Source: Megalobrama amblycephala
Lineage: Eukaryota; Chordata; Actinopteri; Cypriniformes; Xenocyprididae
Direction: 5' to 3'
Assembly: GCF_018812025.1 (NCBI RefSeq)
Contig: NC_063066.1
Location: 9,865,882 to 9,929,881, forward strand
Length of the DNA: 64,000 bases
Positions 60,280 through 64,000 of this stretch are shown piece by piece. The translations under genes were made by a program, and so were the position numbers. Position 1 is the first letter of the stretch. Each line of letters opens with the position of its first letter. Below the pieces are notes generated by a model, which worked only from the letters and a program-made list of their open reading frames with translations, did not search any database and had not been told where the DNA came from.

Positions 60280-60960
60280 TTTTTGTTTAGCAGAGAATGC
60301 TGAGTTGTCTGATTTTGCTTTGCACCAAATGTGGCAAGCAGATGGCTTTTGTTTTAAACATAATTAAGATCCCACTAATCTGGTGCCTTTTAAAAATGAA
60401 ACAGTCGCTTCGTCAGGCCTTCATTAGTTAAGATAATATTGTGGAAATGCACAATTAATTTGCAGGCTATATCTTTAATTAATTAAATACACCCAATTTT
60501 GTAATATGATTAATGCTACAAAGTTGTTATCTCCAAATTATTCTAAAATTAATACGTAACGATAATATTTTATGCATTATTAGCAAGAACTGAGGTTTTG
60601 GCTGTGGCAAAATCCTGAAGAACTAATTATGCAGGGTAATTTATTAAATCTCGAGGAAAGAAACAAACAAGTATAAATTGATATATTAATCATGGGCTTC
60701 ATTACGTTAATCTGCGAGTGATTTGAGGTGAAAATGACGAATCTCTGTTGAGCGCCGTGCACTTGATAATGGAGATACTGGCTATAAATTTACTCTACAT
60801 AAAGGCCTCATTAAAAGAAGCATAATTTAATTAAGAGTTAGCCATCGCCCTCCAAATGCATTAATTACCTTGGGTATGATGAGATGAGTTTTGGGATTAC
60901 TGATGATTTCATTACGGCCAGTGTTGCTGCTAACTGTGGCAGGGACCTGCTGTTGTTGAC
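60280..60960. promoter_or_regulatory. Candidate conserved non-coding block rich in homeodomain cores
   Basis: A repeat-free interval with many TAAT/ATTA cores (TAATTAAG at 60362, ATTAATCATG at 60685, TTAATTAAG at 60828, GCATTAATTACC at 60859) and GATGATTTCATTACG. Such density over 600 bp resembles deeply conserved developmental enhancers. Not tested by alignment. Confidence 0.45.
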
Positions 60961-62157
60961 AGGATAATGGATTGGGTGCCTGGGGATGAATCTGTTCACC
61001 TTGGCAGAGAGAGAGACAGAGGAGACACAGAGGACTACACCGGACCCTCATAAAGTGGGTGGACACTACATAATATTTACAATTACTAAAAAAATAATAT
61101 CATAGGTTTGGTCCACTAACATTTTTAGACTTATTAAGACTCTGCTTTGACCTGGCAGGGAGGAAAGTCCATGACGGACCAAGTTATTTTGCAATCTGAA
61201 AAGTATATGACTTAAAATGACCCATTTAAAGGTCATTCAAGAGCAAATGAGCATTACTTCCTTTCTCTATTTTTATCATGTATACTCGTTTGCCACTAAT
61301 ATGGCAGTCTGCCATCCCGCACACAAACACACTCTTTCTTCCGCTCTCTCGCTACTGCTGGGGTGAGAAGGGCGCAGTAGAGCTGACAGCTCAAAGCCCT
61401 GGAAACTGACATGTCAATGGCAGATACAAGCTGTTGCGGTTGCACTGGCGGGGACACGTCGCAGACGCTAACTGCTTCCTCTTGGCGACAGCCTGACAAA
61501 GACATTCGACTACCTTTCAGAGCTACATACATCATGTATAGATCACATGTGGCACAGATAGAGCACTGCTCCATATCTTTAGTGGCTTGTGTCAATGTTT
61601 TGTCAATTAAAAAAATAAAAAAATAAATTCCTGACAACAAATTGAGCCCGTAATCTCAACAGGTCCATTATGATACATTTAACGTATTCAAATTTAAATA
61701 AAGAATGAATAACTTGTTGGAATCTAAGTTTTAGAATCTTGCTGAATATTAGAATGTTTGAAGTCTTTAATCTGAACACTCATTACTGATGATTAAACAG
61801 GCCAATGTTTATGAATATTCTTTAGGGAGTACTATCATCCAATGATTTATTCATGATGCAGAACTGATGCAGAATGAGAACGACCGCTTTAACAAAAAAC
61901 GACTTAGCAGAATGACAGCCTATGACTTAATTTGACACAACAGGAAGTCTCACAGACCAGTTAAAGGTTTTTGTTTTAATAAAAAATAAATAAATAGAAT
62001 CAAATCATTTTACTCTGTGTAGCCTCTGGAATGAACTGAAATGCTAGCTAACAAAATCTAACACAACCCCCCCACCCCCCTTTCCCCTGAACAAGCCCCC
62101 CCCTCTCCTCCAAATGTACTCCAGCCCACAGCTGCAGTTTTCCAGAAAGACACTCAC
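60961..62157. other. Non-coding stretch
   Basis: The part at 61290-61560 is GC-richer and mixed and could be regulatory. The rest is AT-rich except for a C-run block (62067-62105). No gene is supported. Confidence 0.3.
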
Positions 62158-62518
62158 CGTTGCACAGTCGTTCTTCTAAATCCTTCTCTCTGCATTTAAG
62201 GTCCTGCATACTGTTTAGCTGTAGAGAGCCGGGTAAGACTCTCAAACCATGCCGCTTTGAGCCGAGACGAGAGAGAGAAGGGTATGCAGTCTTCCATTCC
62301 GCAGCAGCGCTGAGCCAAGCCCTCCCTGCACTGGGAGCCATCGCATTCAGCCAAGATTGCTTCATACAAAAGTTGACAATGCCCCAGTGAAAGCCATTGT
62401 TGATATTCAACATTTTTTAAATAGCTGAGCAGAATGGACAACATGGCAGACCACAAAACTTGGTAGGGAAACTGACCTGGAGCTTCTGAAAAGCACCACA
62501 GCAAACGACTGAGAGAGT
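62158..62518 (-). ncRNA. Possible exon (non-coding RNA or first coding exon)
   Basis: On the minus strand, TTTTATTTCAG precedes position 62518, a plausible splice acceptor, and ACG|GTGAGTG follows position 62158, a strong donor. The enclosed 361 bases are GC-richer than the flanks. A frame from ATG at 62413 stays open to the donor (85 codons plus one base, ending MQDLKCREKDLEERLCNG), and a stop lies two codons before that ATG. I do not recognise the peptide. It may equally be a long non-coding RNA exon or chance. Confidence 0.25.
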
Positions 62519-62640
62519 CTGAAATAAAACAAAACAGAATGTTAGTGCTCAGGGTTACTGCAGGACTGGGGCTTGTTAAAAGGGTAAAACTAAGTTTTAA
62601 TCTAAGAAATAATTGAATGATTAATCTATTATCAAAAAAA

Positions 62641-63180
62641 AGTTAGCTGCAGCCATAACGCAACATAACATAACATAACATAACATAACATAACATAACA
62701 TAACATAACATAACATAACATAACATAACATAACATAACATAACATAACATAACATAACATAACATAACATATAAAATAACAACGCAATGCACCATAACG
62801 TAACGTAACGTAACGTAACGTAACGTAACGTAACGTAACATAACATAACATAACATAACGCAATGCACCATAACATGACATAACATAACATAACATAACA
62901 TAACATAACATAACATAACATAACATAACATAACATAACATAACATAACGCAATGCACCATAACATAACATAACATAACATAACATAACATAACATAACA
63001 TAACATAACATAACATAACATAACATAACATAACATAACATAACATAACATAACATAACATAACATAACATAACGCAATATGACATAACGTGACATAACA
63101 TAACGCAATATGACATAACGTGACATAACATAACGCAACGTAACATAACATAACGCAACATAACATAACATCACATCATA
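62641..63180. repeat. Large pentanucleotide array (CATAA)n with variant blocks
   Basis: About 100 units of CATAA, with a block of CGTAA variants at 62797-62838 and a 15-bp variant CGCAATGCACCATAA recurring at 62784, 62859 and 62949 (75 and 90 bp apart, whole numbers of units). Near the right end other CpG and TGACATAACG variants occur. Because the minus-strand unit TTATG lacks stops, all three minus frames are open for over 170 codons; these are not genes. Confidence 0.97.
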
Positions 63181-64000
63181 AAACACAGCATAACATGGAA
63201 GGTGAATAATACCAATTTAAAGCAATGGAAACATGTTCCTAACTTGCCATATAAATGATGACCTTTCTGTACTCATCCATTACAGCCTTTAATTGTTGTT
63301 CTGATTGTCTTGATGGCTCCTGACAGTAAATGGTGTTTTATTTCCATCTTTGTCAAAATGACAGGCACAGATTAATAAAGACATTTAGCAAAGCCCTCGC
63401 GACCCATCTGTCAATATGCAACCTGGGGCAAAAGAAGGCTTACATAAACACAGAGGGAATTCTTTTAGCTTAATTTGACTTCATAATTATGTCTATGTGA
63501 GGTATTCCTGATGTATTTATGTTCTCTATGCAAAGAGGCATCATTCATTTCATTAAGAAAAGATAAGAAACCACTACTACTGTGACCGCACCCTTAGCCC
63601 CATCTAAGGGCCATCATCACATTCACACCCTACTGACCACAGGCGGCTGTTAAGCACATCATTACCATACATGCCACAGGGGGCAGTTTTGTTTCACTAA
63701 GATTACATTATTACCCAGTATAAAAATAGGGAATCCAACTGCTGCCAATTACATTACATATTTGTTTTCCGGTAATTATGCTATAATCAAGTAACTTCAT
63801 TTGGGCCGCTGTGAGGTGTGCTCCGCATTCAGTCTGTGTGATTTCCAAGGGTTTAAAGTATGGGATTAGTCACCTGGAAAACTGGCCATCTGAGCGGGAG
63901 GAGGCCACTAGAATTGCATAATTATATTGATCAGGGACAAATTACAGCCTTGACAGCAGAGGCCAGCCCAGTCTGATCTTACAGGTGTGTAGGGGAAGAG
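63181..64000. promoter_or_regulatory. Candidate conserved non-coding blocks at the right edge
   Basis: The intervals 63220-63430 and 63560-63990 are mixed, repeat-free and carry dense cores: AATTGTTGTT (63290) and TTTTGTTTCAC (63688) as SOX-like sites, TCATTACC, GGTAATTATGC and GGGATTAGTC as homeodomain sites, and GCATAATTATATTG. The block may continue past the window. Inferred enhancer. Confidence 0.42.

Noticed and set aside
62621..63186. Three overlapping minus-strand open frames of 172-184 codons (repeating MLCYV)
   Set aside because: They are translations of a pentanucleotide repeat whose minus-strand unit TTATG contains no stop codon in any frame.

Overview
The window is vertebrate nuclear DNA from a teleost fish, most likely a cyprinid (carp/zebrafish relatives). 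The evidence is an intact, intronless sox3 gene whose product has the length and sequence of the fish SoxB1 protein, an AT-rich background, and a dense load of DNA transposons of kinds typical of cyprinid genomes: Tc1-like elements, hAT-like and TTAA-flanked non-autonomous elements, palindromic MITEs and a tRNA-derived SINE. I cannot name the species. There are no bacterial operons, CRISPR arrays or phage genes.

The only protein-coding gene I can support is sox3 (53938-54837, minus strand). Its likely 3' UTR lies at 53260-53937. The proximal promoter is at about 54838-55270 and contains a PBX/MEIS-like site, a SOX site and a CCAAT box within 40 bp. Everything else looks like a gene desert flanking a developmental regulator. 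The 9 kb upstream of sox3 (right side) is largely single-copy sequence with blocks rich in homeodomain, POU and SOX cores that resemble conserved enhancers, interrupted near 62.6-63.2 kb by a large pentanucleotide array. One possible non-coding or 5' exon lies at 62158-62518 (minus).

The 53 kb downstream of sox3 (left side) alternates between GC-richer candidate regulatory blocks (about 1.0-1.6, 12.8-13.2, 20.8-21.3, 22.5, 25.3, 34.7-35.6, 37.1, 39.1, 42.0, 45.1, 49.2, 50.1 and 51.2 kb) and transposon remnants. The clearest mobile elements are: a hairpin element at 6285-7097 built of an inverted minisatellite with an 8-bp target duplication; an hAT MITE at 10755-11114 with a perfect 8-bp duplication; a nested stack at 13550-16370; three copies of a TTAA-flanked element (1944-2651, 14927-15872, 37709-38650); two copies of a palindromic TTAA-flanked element (30287-31127, 47205-47979); a long palindromic TA-flanked element (26534-27474) with several partial copies; and three dead Tc1-like transposons (27491-28606, 32575-33518, 42247-43617).

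Functionally the window reads as one regulatory landscape: sox3, a transcription factor of neural progenitors, placed in a desert where transposons have inserted between candidate enhancers. I found no convincing undescribed multi-gene system. The most unusual structures are the minisatellite hairpin element and the pentanucleotide array upstream of sox3. Conservation claims for regulatory blocks are inferences from composition and motifs, since no alignment could be run.
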